Assembly (NCBI GenBank): GCA_022601195.1 | Contig: JAHZIX010000040.1 | Location: forward strand, 1-64,000 | Source of the DNA: Deltaproteobacteria bacterium | Lineage (GTDB): Bacteria > Acidobacteriota > Thermoanaerobaculia > Multivoradales > JAHZIX01 | DNA length: 64,000 nt | Reading direction: 5' to 3' | Part shown: positions 8,923 to 17,784 of the stretch, piece by piece | Position numbering within the stretch: the first letter of the stretch is position 1 | Layout: every line of letters begins with the position of its first letter | The notes under the pieces: generated by a model | What the model was told of the DNA's origin: nothing | Database searches by the model: none | What the model saw: the letters and a program-made list of their open reading frames with translations, nothing else | Translations under genes and position numbers: made by a program

Positions 8923-10214
8923 GATGCGCCTTTCTTGGAAGACTGAGTCCTGGAAGCTGAGGCCTTGGAAGACTCGGAGGTGGCCCCTTTCGGCGGTGCA
9001 CCAAAACAATAGACCGCCCCATCCATCGTCGAAATGATCAACCGGTCGCGAGCGATACTCGGTGAGGCGCCCAGAGATGAGCCGGTTTCATAGCGCCACA
9101 CCTCCTCGCCGGAATCCACTTTCAGGGCGTACAGGACTCCACTATCGCCCCCTGCAAAAACTCGATCTCCGAGGACGACCGGAGAGGCATCGATGCGGCC
9201 TCGAGTGGGAAAAGTCCAGCGAGCCTCGCCAGTCTTCATGTCGATGGCGTGGATCATCTTGTCTCGCCCCCCCAGGATGACAGTCTCTCCCGCCAAAGCG
9301 GCGGAGGAGTAGAAGGGGAATTTACGGCTTGGGTGCTCGTAGCGCCAGGCCACATCCTTCTTCGCCAAATCGACGGCCAAGACCTGGTTCTCGAAAGTTC
9401 CCACATAGGCCTGACTGCCTCGAACCGCGGCACTGGCTGCGACGTAGCCTCCCAAGGGGACCTTTAGGACTTCCGTGCCATCGGACAGCTTCACGGAACG
9501 CAGGAAGCCGTCGCAACCACTGGAGAGCACCTGATCGCCAAAGACGGCAGGAGAGGCATTGACCGGTCCGTCCGTTTCCACCTTCCAGCGCACCGCTCCA
9601 TCGGCCGGTGAAAGACAATAGATAAACTGATCAAAGGAACCCACCAGCACACAATCACCCGCTAGATTGGGAGAGGAAGTCACTTCTCCCTGGGTTTCGA
9701 ATCGCCATTTCCTTTTTCCGGTGTCCGCTGAAACCGCATGAACGAAGCCAGCCTCGTCGCCAAAGAACAACACCCCCTCGGAGAGGGCTGGAGAGGAACG
9801 AATGGAATCCTCGGCTTGGTATTTCCATTGGACCGTACCGGTGGCAAGGTCCAGAGCATAGAAGCCCCCATCTAGACCTCCCAGGAAAACTCGGTCACCG
9901 GACACCACTGCGGTGGCCTCGACTCCTTCCTCCAACTGGTGGGACCAGAGAACCTGAGGATCCGCTGGCAGCTGCCCTCGAGCCACTCCGGTTTGCTGAG
10001 AGTCGCCGCGGAATTGAGTCCAGTCTTGGGCGGTGGTGGGAGTTGCCAAGTTCCAAAAGAGGATTGAAAAGGTCAGGAGGGTGATCAACTTCGAATACCC
10101 ATGATGAGACTTTCCCGGGGGAGAAGAGGAGCTTTCGGGGCAGAGTCGTCGCTGGCTCTCTTCCCATTCTCCACCCGAGACAGGGGACCAGGGGGCGAGG
10201 ATCTGCCGCTTCAT
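8919..10214 (-). CDS. PQQ-like beta-propeller repeat protein, secreted
   Basis: The 431-residue protein has a long basic N-region and a hydrophobic segment (LITLLTFSILFWNLA) that ends in a signal-peptidase-like A-T-A-Q, followed by DWTQFRGDSQQTGVA. It has regular blades with LDLATGTVQWKY, VSADTGKRKWRF, LSPADGAVRWKV, IDMKTGEARWTF and LKVDSGEEVWRY, about 40 residues apart (seven or eight blades). The Lys/Ser-rich tail follows the last blade. The ATG at 10214 is preceded by GGGAGG and overlaps the ADH stop as ATGA. It is therefore made in fixed ratio with the cytosolic reductases and the radical SAM enzyme, though it should act in the periplasm. Whether it binds PQQ is doubtful: no quinoprotein catalytic Asp/Glu or disulphide ring was recognised. 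Confidence 0.8.
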   Translation of the reverse strand: MKRQILAPWSPVSGGEWEESQRRLCPESSSSPPGKSHHGYSKLITLLTFSILFWNLATPTTAQDWTQFRGDSQQTGVARGQLPADPQVLWSHQLEEGVEATAVVSGDRVFLGGLDGGFYALDLATGTVQWKYQAEDSIRSSPALSEGVLFFGDEAGFVHAVSADTGKRKWRFETQGEVTSSPNLAGDCVLVGSFDQFIYCLSPADGAVRWKVETDGPVNASPAVFGDQVLSSGCDGFLRSVKLSDGTEVLKVPLGGYVAASAAVRGSQAYVGTFENQVLAVDLAKKDVAWRYEHPSRKFPFYSSAALAGETVILGGRDKMIHAIDMKTGEARWTFPTRGRIDASPVVLGDRVFAGGDSGVLYALKVDSGEEVWRYETGSSLGASPSIARDRLIISTMDGAVYCFGAPPKGATSESSKASASRTQSSKKGAS

Positions 10215-11377
10215 TTCAAGACCTCCCGGTAGAGTCCTTCCAGGTCCTCGGCGGCCACGGCTCGAGGGTTGAACTGAGCTGTCCACTGCTCTGCCGCCTC
10301 CGCCGCCAGGGCCGGAAGGGCTTCGGATCGGACCCCCACTTCACTCAGCCTCTGGGGTAGACCGGCTACAGAGCGCAGTTCCTCTAGGCGCGCCCCGAGG
10401 GCTGCGCCATGGCCCTGACCGTTGGAAGCCCACCCCTGGGTCGCCAGCAATTCACCATAGAGACCATTGACCGCGGAGCCATTGAAGCGCACGACCGCCG
10501 GCAACATGAGACCGACCGCACCACCGTGAGCCACCCCAAAGCGGGCGGTCAGCGGGTTAGCGCAGGAATGGGCTGCACCGAGCATGGATAACTCGATGGA
10601 AGCTCCCGCCAAGGTCGCTCCCAGCAACATACGGCGTCGCGGCTTCGGGTCTTGGGGCGAGAGCAACAATCCTTCGAAGGAGCTCGACAATAGCCGCCAC
10701 GCCTCTCGGGCATAGAGCTGCGAAAGAGGATTTCGCTTCGCCGTCACGTAGCTTTCCACGGCATGGGAAATGGCATCGAAGCCGGATAGGGCCATCACCC
10801 TGCGAGGCGCTGTAACGAGTAGCTCCGGATCCAGGATCAAAGCCCGAAACCGTGCTTTCTTGTCACCACAGGCCATCTTCCGATGGCTTTCCGGTTGGGA
10901 GATGAGAGCGAAGCTCTGAGCCTCGCTACCGGTCCCCGCCGTGGTGGGTATGCCGATGGAAGGAAGCATCGGTTTCGAGGCCTTGCCGACCCCCCAATAA
11001 TCTTCCATCCTACCGCCGTTGGTGAGCAGGAAATTGATCCCCTTGGCGCAATCCATGGCACTACCGCCACCGAGGCCGATGAGGAAATCGATGCCCGCCT
11101 GGCGCGCCACTTCGACGCCGGCCTCTACGTGCACCGTGGTGGGGTTTTCCTCGGCACCATCGAATAGGACCCCGGTGATTCCAGCTTTCTCGAGGGACGC
11201 GAGAGCTCGGCGCGGATGACCAGCCTGGCGCAGCCCAGGGTCGGTGACCACTAGCGCGACGGTGGCGCCATGGTCCCGAGCCAGCTCCCCCAAGTCATCC
11301 AGGCGTCCTTCACCGAACAGCACCTGGGCCGAGCCCAGTTCCGCAGACCAGGAAGCGGCAGTCGAGGAGGGCAGCAT
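10211..11377 (-). CDS. Iron-containing alcohol dehydrogenase (group III)
   Basis: The 388-residue protein has the NAD(P) region GLGGGSAMDCAKG, the IGIPTTAGTGSEAQSFA segment, and the metal-ligand pattern SGFDAISHAVESY ... AAHSCANPL ... GVAHGGAVGLMLPAVVRFN with the three conserved His. It would interconvert an aldehyde and an alcohol with NAD(P)H. Length and layout are standard for the family. The ATG at 11377 shares its A with the TGA of the upstream reductase (TGATG), and the stop overlaps the next start. Placed between an acyl reductase and a secreted propeller, it most likely takes the aldehyde made by the upstream enzyme to an alcohol. Confidence 0.88.
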   Translation of the reverse strand: MLPSSTAASWSAELGSAQVLFGEGRLDDLGELARDHGATVALVVTDPGLRQAGHPRRALASLEKAGITGVLFDGAEENPTTVHVEAGVEVARQAGIDFLIGLGGGSAMDCAKGINFLLTNGGRMEDYWGVGKASKPMLPSIGIPTTAGTGSEAQSFALISQPESHRKMACGDKKARFRALILDPELLVTAPRRVMALSGFDAISHAVESYVTAKRNPLSQLYAREAWRLLSSSFEGLLLSPQDPKPRRRMLLGATLAGASIELSMLGAAHSCANPLTARFGVAHGGAVGLMLPAVVRFNGSAVNGLYGELLATQGWASNGQGHGAALGARLEELRSVAGLPQRLSEVGVRSEALPALAAEAAEQWTAQFNPRAVAAEDLEGLYREVLK

Positions 11378-12819
11378 CAAGCTGCCTGAAACGCCCGCTG
11401 GCGATAGAGATGATCGAAAAGATTGCCTTCGTGGGGTTGATCCCAGGCGATCTGGTGGGTGGGGATGGGGCCAAAGTTGAGGCGGTCCACGTGGGCGCAG
11501 GTCAAGGCCTGTTCGCGCAGGGCTGGTTTGTCGCTGATCACCGTCGCCACCAGAGTGGGGCCGATGGACTCGAAAAGCTGGCTTTCGGGCACTTGCACCA
11601 CTGAAACGAAGGGGAAGCCAAATTCCGCCTGAGCCAAGGGATGCTGCGGGTCCTCACACCAAATCACCGTCGGTACGAGAAAGGTACAACCCTCTACCTC
11701 GACGACTCGACCACCGGACCGCAACTCCGCCGTGAGATCTCTGGCGCCGGGAATCTCCAACTGGTCATCGATCATCTGGGAAAGGCGGCGGGCGATCTCC
11801 GGGTCGGAGAATCCGGCGAGCTCCGCTTCGGGGTCTTCGAGTCCCCGGGCCGGCACCGAAGCCAATCGCGTGGCGAGACCTTGGGCGAGCTCGAGGCCAT
11901 GATTCGAGGCCCAGACTCCGGAGGCGTTGATGCAAGACCGGCCACCGTTGGCCCCCACCGACGCGGCGAGGAGGACCAGGTACGACGGCCAATTCTCCGA
12001 GCTCTCCTGGTCCAGCAGAATCTTGCTCCAGCCGGGGCCGTGGGCTTGCACCCGCAGGTCCCGCTGCCACCGTTCCACCGTCGACTGGTCGCCGAAGATC
12101 ATGGATCGCTCACTGCCAAGCAATATCTGGTTGCCGCCGGCGTGACCACTGGGGTAAAAACTGATCGCTTGGCGAGGGCAGCCGGAGGCAAACAGAGCTT
12201 CCGCGATGCGCAGCGGCGTCCATGGCTCGGCACTGCCGGGCCTAAGAACCAGGGGAACCTTGAGGGGAATCGACGGCAACCACAAGGTGTGGACACCGGG
12301 AGAGTTGTTGGGCAAGACGGCCCCTAGACTCCGGGATTGGCGCAGATAGCTCATCCGCCGGCCATCCTGCTCTCCCCAACCTTGATCTAGAATCTCCAGA
12401 TCGAGCCCCCGAGTCAGCCCCCCCAGCACCGCCTCCATGCCCTCCAAGGCACCGACGATCTTGCCGACGTTGGACCGCACCATGCTCTGAGGCATGGCGG
12501 TGGTGGCGGATAGCTGCCGGACGTAGTCTTCCGGGCCTTGGCGATCCTCTCCCAGGGGAAGCTCATCCTCGGCGAACCTGCGGCCAGCTTCTCGACAGAT
12601 CTCCAACAGACGGCCCACGGTCAAGCCGCCGAGGGCTTCACAGGCTTGGTCCATATCCCGCAGGTCTCGGCTGATCATTCCCGGAGAGGCCTGGCTGGCC
12701 TCGGCGATCACCTCACCGCCAACCACATCTCGCAGTGGCCGTACCTCCAAGCTGCGATAGGGCCGGCCGCTGCGCAACAAGGGAATATGAGGGACACGGG
12801 CCATCGACACCTTGGCCAT
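11377..12819 (-). CDS. Acyl-CoA/acyl reductase, LuxC-like aldehyde dehydrogenase fold
   Basis: The 480-residue protein has the ALDH-type core SLGAVLPNNSPGVHTLWLPS, LKVPLVLRPGSAEPWTPLRI and GANGGRSCINASGVW, in which the Cys of G-R-S-C is the probable catalytic thiol. The long N-terminal domain and the partner upstream (a LuxE-like ligase) resemble the LuxC acyl reductases. These reduce an acyl thioester, held on a Cys, to an aldehyde with NADPH. The ATG at 12819 overlaps the upstream stop as TGATG, and the 3' end does the same with the alcohol dehydrogenase. A plain aldehyde-oxidising ALDH is the alternative; the neighbourhood of an acid-activating enzyme favours reduction. Confidence 0.78.
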   Translation of the reverse strand: MAKVSMARVPHIPLLRSGRPYRSLEVRPLRDVVGGEVIAEASQASPGMISRDLRDMDQACEALGGLTVGRLLEICREAGRRFAEDELPLGEDRQGPEDYVRQLSATTAMPQSMVRSNVGKIVGALEGMEAVLGGLTRGLDLEILDQGWGEQDGRRMSYLRQSRSLGAVLPNNSPGVHTLWLPSIPLKVPLVLRPGSAEPWTPLRIAEALFASGCPRQAISFYPSGHAGGNQILLGSERSMIFGDQSTVERWQRDLRVQAHGPGWSKILLDQESSENWPSYLVLLAASVGANGGRSCINASGVWASNHGLELAQGLATRLASVPARGLEDPEAELAGFSDPEIARRLSQMIDDQLEIPGARDLTAELRSGGRVVEVEGCTFLVPTVIWCEDPQHPLAQAEFGFPFVSVVQVPESQLFESIGPTLVATVISDKPALREQALTCAHVDRLNFGPIPTHQIAWDQPHEGNLFDHLYRQRAFQAA

Positions 12820-13913
12820 CAATACACTCCCACCGCTACCGTCTTCGTCAAACTCGACAGGAGGCGTAGACTGCTGACCCCATCCCAGGGATAGAGGTCG
12901 ATGGGCTCGGTGCGCTCTCCTTCGTCCCGCTCCAAAAAGCGAGGCATGAAGAACTCCCGAGTGAGAGTGGTCAACATCACCCGTCCGGTCTCTCCATAGG
13001 CGACGGTCTTCTCCGGGTCTTCCGGATCCACCAGGTCGAAGATGGCCCGAGGCGAAGGCGGATAGTAGGTGATGGTGTAGTCCTTGACCTCGGCATCGAA
13101 GGGCCGAGGACAGGCGAGTCCCATCAAGGTGTTGCCGTAAATGGGCACAAACTCGACGCCTGGAACCAGCTCTTCCCGAGCAAAGCGGTGAAATTGAGCG
13201 TTCATCTCGGTTCCGCCGCAGAAAATGCCCTCGATCCCCATGCGCTTCAAATCGACCTTTTCACACAGAGCTTCCAGGAGTTTCGGTGTGGTGAACAGAC
13301 AGCTCAAGGTGTCGTGAGCCCGCAGGATGGTCAACGCCTGATCGGTGATGTGCGCTTTGTAGGCTTCGAGCTCTTCGAATCGCTGCGCCCGCACCAACTT
13401 GTTGACCCAGCGAGGGTCTAGATCGACGTGGAAAGCGATACCACCTCGGTGCTGAGCCATGTGCTCGATGGCCAAGCGAAGGCGCCGAGGTCCAGTCGGC
13501 CCTAACATGAGCCAGTCCCGACCGCGGGGAAAGCTCTCGTCCGGCAACGCATCGCTCAGCATCTCGTAGTCGATGCGGAAGTCGTCGATATTGATACGGG
13601 ACTTGGGCACTCCCGTGGAGCCACCGGTCTCAAACACAGAGATGGGACGGTCCGCGAGGGCCTTTGGAACCCACCGCCGCACCGGGCCACCGCGCAGCCA
13701 CTCATCCTGAAAATGACCGAGGATCGACAGATCCCCGTAACTGCCTATCTCTTTCCTAGGATCGAAGTCCCATCCGGTCGCCCGCTCTAACCAGAAGGGG
13801 CAGCCAGTGGCCGGATCGAAATGCCAGGCAACGATCTCGCGGACGTGCTCGTCCAACTTCTGCCGGGCTTGGTGAATCTTGTCGGTCAGGGGTGTCTGGA
13901 GGATCTCAACCAT
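12819..13913 (-). CDS. LuxE-like acyl-protein synthetase / phenylacetate-CoA-ligase-type adenylating enzyme
   Basis: The 364-residue protein has the adenylate-forming P-loop-like segment VFETGGSTGVPKS (residues near 98-110), the downstream IFCGGTEMN and PIYGNTLMG elements of the phenylacetate-CoA ligase/LuxE branch, and an EHVREIVAWHF N-terminus. It is shorter than full CoA ligases (about 430-550 residues) and lacks the mobile C-terminal domain, as LuxE does. The likely job is to activate a carboxylic acid with ATP and pass the acyl group to itself or to the LuxC-like partner encoded immediately downstream. It is the first gene of the overlapping block. No clear ribosome-binding site precedes the ATG at 13913, and 155 bases separate it from the propeller gene before it. 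Confidence 0.75.
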   Translation of the reverse strand: MVEILQTPLTDKIHQARQKLDEHVREIVAWHFDPATGCPFWLERATGWDFDPRKEIGSYGDLSILGHFQDEWLRGGPVRRWVPKALADRPISVFETGGSTGVPKSRINIDDFRIDYEMLSDALPDESFPRGRDWLMLGPTGPRRLRLAIEHMAQHRGGIAFHVDLDPRWVNKLVRAQRFEELEAYKAHITDQALTILRAHDTLSCLFTTPKLLEALCEKVDLKRMGIEGIFCGGTEMNAQFHRFAREELVPGVEFVPIYGNTLMGLACPRPFDAEVKDYTITYYPPSPRAIFDLVDPEDPEKTVAYGETGRVMLTTLTREFFMPRFLERDEGERTEPIDLYPWDGVSSLRLLSSLTKTVAVGVY

Positions 13914-14020
13914 GGCGATAGTCTACTACGGCTGTCGGAACAAGAGGTTTTGAAAAGTGTGCCCTCAAAGGGGCTTCACGAGAATCGAACGCGATTGAAA
14001 CAGAGGTGGAGAAAGAGCGA

Positions 14021-14040
14021 AGCGGGCCCGAAGACCCGCT
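14021..14040 (-). terminator. Weak hairpin after the beta-propeller gene
   Basis: A 6-bp GC stem (agcggg / cccgct) with an 8-base loop lies 30 bases after the propeller stop on the minus strand and is followed by TCGCTCTTTCTCC. It could slow or partly end transcription between the two-propeller unit and the five-gene block. Confidence 0.3.
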
Positions 14041-14068
14041 CCTAGCTTGCCCCTAACTTGCTGGCGGC

Positions 14069-15586
14069 TTAGGATTTGGCTGGCTTTGGGGCCGCCTTCT
14101 TGGCCGGCTTCTCGGCTGGCTTCGGTTTGGGCCCAGCTCCTTCCTTGATGGCGAAGATCTGCTTGCGGCTGAGCACGAAAAGTGTGCCATTGTGAGCTAC
14201 CGGAGTGGTGTAGACGGCAGCCCCCATGTTGTACTCACCCAAGACCTCCATCTTCTTGCCCGCCTTGAGAACCACCACATCGCCGTCCTCGTCTCCCAGA
14301 TAGACCTTGCCGTCCACCACGTAGGGAGAGCTCCACACCGCAGCGAAGGTGTCGTAGGTCCAGTGATGGGTTCCGGTCTTGGCATCCAGAGCATAGAGAA
14401 AGCCGGACAGGTCAGCAGCGTAGACAATGCCGTCGTCGATGGCCACGGAGGAAATCGACCGGTGAAAATCTTCGCCGCCTCGATGCCACACCGCTGCCTT
14501 GGCGGTGACGTCTCCCGTCATGGTGGCGTCGATCACCCAGAAATGGCCCGGCGCCTCGCCGTGCTCCGGGTCTTGGCCCACGGCGATGTAGACCTTGTCG
14601 TCGTAAATCACCGGAGTCGAAATGATGTTGTTGCGGGTTCCCGCTCCACCCAACCGCCAGATGGAGTCCTTGGGGTTGCAGTCGAACTTCCAGATCAACT
14701 TGCCGGTCTTGGGCTCCAAGGAATAGACCCAACCGTCGCCACCGGGATAGATCACCTGAGGCTTGCCCTTGATCACTCCGTAGGAGGGATTCGACCAGCT
14801 GCCATGGAGGATCTTCTCCCCTGGCGCCGTGTCGTCCCACAGAAGCTCACCGGTGTTCTTATTGATTGCGATGAGGCTCGGAGCAAAGGGGGACGGAACG
14901 TTGACGTGCCCCTCGTCGACCCCATTCCCGGTCACCGTGTAGAGGATGTCCCCGACGATCAGCGGTGAGCCAGCGGCCAGATTGTGGGGGAAAACATCCA
15001 CCTCGCCGATCATGTCGTAGCTCCAGAGAATATCGCCGGACTTCTTTCCGGTCAGCTTCTCGTCCTTGTAGGGCCCATCGTTCTCGCCATCAGCGAAGCC
15101 CTCGACATCCGCGCACACGATCTGGGCTCGATTCGACACGTAGTACAGCTTGTCCCCTTCGATATAAGGGGAGGAGCAAATGCCCTGCAACGGCCAGTCA
15201 TGGACCCGCCCGTCCGGTAACTTGTCGTGCACCAGCTGCCAGAGGAACTCTCCATCCTTTTCCGCAAAAGCCATGAGAACACCTTTGTCCCCCTTGATGG
15301 CAGGGTCTCGAGCGCCTTCATTGTTGGTGCCGACGTAGACTCGCCCGCCAGCGATAATCGGTCCACCGTAGCTCTGGGAGCCCACGGGGGCGGACCAGAG
15401 AATATTCTTGCCACTATCCACATCCCATTCGCTGGGAAGTCCGGTCTCGTCCGAGACCATATTGTGAGACGGCGTGCCGCCATACATCGCTACATCCTGG
15501 GAAGCGGCCGTGGTCGCCGACGGGGCTAAAACCCCCGCCACGACGAGACCAGTACCCAACCAAGCTGCACCCATTCCTCGCATCAT
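14069..15586 (-). CDS. PQQ-like beta-propeller repeat protein, secreted
   Basis: The 505-residue precursor starts MMRGMGAAWLGTGLVVAGVL and has a cleavable signal ending ATTAASQ. The mature part opens DVAMYGGTPSHNMVSDETG, a variant of the WxQFRG opening in which the Trp is replaced. It then has blades such as FAEKDGEFLWQL, INKNTGELLWDD, LEPKTGKLIWKF and LDAKTGTHHWTY. The C-terminus is a low-complexity Lys/Pro/Ala tail (KPKPAEKPAKKAAPKPAKS), likely to contact cell wall or nucleic acid-like polyanions. The start overlaps the stop of the preceding propeller (ATGA), so the two are co-translated and may form a pair. The longer insertions between blades (for example residues 110-170) hint at a binding face. 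Confidence 0.82.
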   Translation of the reverse strand: MMRGMGAAWLGTGLVVAGVLAPSATTAASQDVAMYGGTPSHNMVSDETGLPSEWDVDSGKNILWSAPVGSQSYGGPIIAGGRVYVGTNNEGARDPAIKGDKGVLMAFAEKDGEFLWQLVHDKLPDGRVHDWPLQGICSSPYIEGDKLYYVSNRAQIVCADVEGFADGENDGPYKDEKLTGKKSGDILWSYDMIGEVDVFPHNLAAGSPLIVGDILYTVTGNGVDEGHVNVPSPFAPSLIAINKNTGELLWDDTAPGEKILHGSWSNPSYGVIKGKPQVIYPGGDGWVYSLEPKTGKLIWKFDCNPKDSIWRLGGAGTRNNIISTPVIYDDKVYIAVGQDPEHGEAPGHFWVIDATMTGDVTAKAAVWHRGGEDFHRSISSVAIDDGIVYAADLSGFLYALDAKTGTHHWTYDTFAAVWSSPYVVDGKVYLGDEDGDVVVLKAGKKMEVLGEYNMGAAVYTTPVAHNGTLFVLSRKQIFAIKEGAGPKPKPAEKPAKKAAPKPAKS

Positions 15587-17784
15587 TTACTCACCGTCAC
15601 CTTCACATTGTCGTAGTAAATCTCTACCGGCGAGTAGCCGTAGAGTCCCGGGCTGCCACTGAGAGTCGGATGGGGGTCTTCCGCGGTGATGGACCACTCT
15701 GCCGGCTCCGCCTCCCCTTGCTTCCAAACCTTGCCACGAATCACGGTTTTGCCGGGCTCCTGATCCACTCGCATTTTCATGGTGTACCAGACGCCCATCT
15801 CCCAAGAGAAATCGATCGTCTCGGCCATGCGCAATTCTGCAGCCCAAGACCGAACCTGAAGACGCTGGTGATTGCCCTGCATATCGAGGGTGTAACCACT
15901 GTTGACCAATCCCATATCTGGCCGGCGACGCCCTTTGACCGTGCCCAACATATCTGCCTGAATGGTGTAGTCGGCCATATCCGACGAACCCATGAGGAAA
16001 TTGGCCCGCGGAACACCGATTCTGGAGCGTGGCTTGACCAGCACTTTGCCGGCACCTTCTACCTCCTGCACCGCCGCTTTTCCGGGAATACCAATCCAAT
16101 TCGCGGGAAACTTACCGACTTCGAAGCCATCGAAGTTTTCGCTCCAGGGCAACGACCCCACCACCCGCAGCCGGGCCGACGCAGACAAACCTCCGGCGCT
16201 CGCGGTGATTTTGCCGGTTTGGGTTCCCGCTGCCGGGTCACCGATGAACCGGTTCCCTGACAATTTGCCCTTCAATCCATCCAGGGCTAAGGTGGCTGGA
16301 ACGACTCCCAGGCTTCTCCCCAGAGCGTCAAAAGAACGAACTTCGAACTCCACCGCCTCGCCGGCCCCCACCACTACCTCGGCAGGGACCACCAGAAGTG
16401 CAGCAGCTTTGGCGCCTTCTGGAGCCATCTCGTTACTCGCCATAGCAGACCCGGCAGAAGCACTGGAGAAAGGTGCCTCCTTCTGACCGAGGCAGTAAAC
16501 GCCCTCTTCGGTGGCGAAATAGATTCTCCCGTAGGCGATCGCTGGCGAGCCGTAAACTTCCGCGTAGCGTTCCTCGCCCATGGTCAGATGCTCGGCATCT
16601 AGCTCCTTAGCACCCTTGGCTCCCGGCTCGAGGATGTGAAAATTGCCGTTGACCTCGGTGACGTAGATCTTGCCATCGGCCCACACGGGTGAGCCTTTGC
16701 CGACCTTGCCAAAATTGTGTTCCCAAATCTCCTCACCGGTCTGGGCATCTAGCGCCAGTAGGTTGGCGGAGTTGTCCACCAGGTAAAGGCGATCTTGGTG
16801 AATCAGAGGCGACGAATAGCCCACCAATAGGGGCGCCCGCCAGACTTCGCCAGTGGCGGTGATATCCCCCTTCCCACGAGCATCGATGGCGACGACGCGG
16901 CCCATGACTCCCTCATCCAAATTCTCTTCACTGTGAGTGGCATAGACCATGTGGCCTCGCACCGCGGGGGTCGTGTTAATGCCGCGCTTGCTGAGGTGAA
17001 ACCGCCAGACCTCTTCCCCGGTTCCTACCTTGAGGGCATAGATCCAGCCATCTGCCGTCCCTCCGATGAGCAGGCGCTGCTCGCCGATGGTCGCGACAAT
17101 GGGTGTGCCCTGAGTGTTGCGATCTTTGATGCCGGTGCCCGCTGTCGTGATCCAAATGATCTTCCCGGTGCGCTTGTCGAAGGAGAAAAAACGATGGCGA
17201 GGAGCGGCACGATCCCCCCAAATGGAACCGATCACCGATAGAAGGACTTGGTCCCCATCCACGATGGGACTGTGGGTGCGGCCGCCGTAGCCGGAAAAAC
17301 GGCCCAAATCCTCTCCGAGATTCCATTCCCAGACGATGTTTCCTTGGCGATCGAAACACCAAAAGTGTCCATCGACTCCCTGGGCATAGAGGTAACCGGT
17401 CTCCGCGTCTCCCGCTACTCCAGCCCAACCGGCCCGAGTAAAGGGAACCGTGGTCAGATAAACGTTGAAGCGATTCTCCCAAAGCAACCGACCATCTTCG
17501 GCGTTCCAGCAGGAAACCACTTCTTGCCGGTCGACGCCGTCCCCCACGCGACCGATGCCGCAGGTGCGACCATCGAAAACCGCCAGGGTCGAGCGACCGG
17601 TAAAGTCGGCTCTCCAAATCAGGTTCTCTCCGTCTTTGGACCAGCTATCTATCAACTCGGTGGCGGCGGAAACCCCCGAATGGTCGGCCCCCCGCCACTG
17701 GGACCAATCTTGGCCCAGAGCTAGCGGTGCGCTAGCCAGGTAGAGGCCGATGGCGAAGGAAATGGGAATCAGGCGTTGGCTCAT
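15583..17784 (-). CDS. Large secreted protein: PQQ-like propeller + Ig-like + jelly-roll domain
   Basis: The 733-residue protein begins MSQRLIPISFAIGLYLASAP (signal peptide, cleavage after ALGQ), and the mature part opens DWSQWRGADHSGVS. Residues about 25-450 are a PQQ-like propeller (WNAEDGRLLWEN, FDKRTGKIIWIT, LKVGTGEEVWRF, LDAQTGEEIWEH). Residues about 460-545 look like a bacterial Ig-like domain (LLVVPAEVVVGAGEAVEFEV). The last 188 residues, from LPWSENFDGFEVGKFPANW, resemble a concanavalin/DUF1080-type jelly roll that often binds or cleaves glycans. GGAAG lies upstream of the ATG at 17784. It is the first gene of the coupled pair. The combination suggests a periplasmic or surface carbohydrate-linked role; no catalytic residue could be assigned. 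Confidence 0.82.
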   Translation of the reverse strand: MSQRLIPISFAIGLYLASAPLALGQDWSQWRGADHSGVSAATELIDSWSKDGENLIWRADFTGRSTLAVFDGRTCGIGRVGDGVDRQEVVSCWNAEDGRLLWENRFNVYLTTVPFTRAGWAGVAGDAETGYLYAQGVDGHFWCFDRQGNIVWEWNLGEDLGRFSGYGGRTHSPIVDGDQVLLSVIGSIWGDRAAPRHRFFSFDKRTGKIIWITTAGTGIKDRNTQGTPIVATIGEQRLLIGGTADGWIYALKVGTGEEVWRFHLSKRGINTTPAVRGHMVYATHSEENLDEGVMGRVVAIDARGKGDITATGEVWRAPLLVGYSSPLIHQDRLYLVDNSANLLALDAQTGEEIWEHNFGKVGKGSPVWADGKIYVTEVNGNFHILEPGAKGAKELDAEHLTMGEERYAEVYGSPAIAYGRIYFATEEGVYCLGQKEAPFSSASAGSAMASNEMAPEGAKAAALLVVPAEVVVGAGEAVEFEVRSFDALGRSLGVVPATLALDGLKGKLSGNRFIGDPAAGTQTGKITASAGGLSASARLRVVGSLPWSENFDGFEVGKFPANWIGIPGKAAVQEVEGAGKVLVKPRSRIGVPRANFLMGSSDMADYTIQADMLGTVKGRRRPDMGLVNSGYTLDMQGNHQRLQVRSWAAELRMAETIDFSWEMGVWYTMKMRVDQEPGKTVIRGKVWKQGEAEPAEWSITAEDPHPTLSGSPGLYGYSPVEIYYDNVKVTVSK

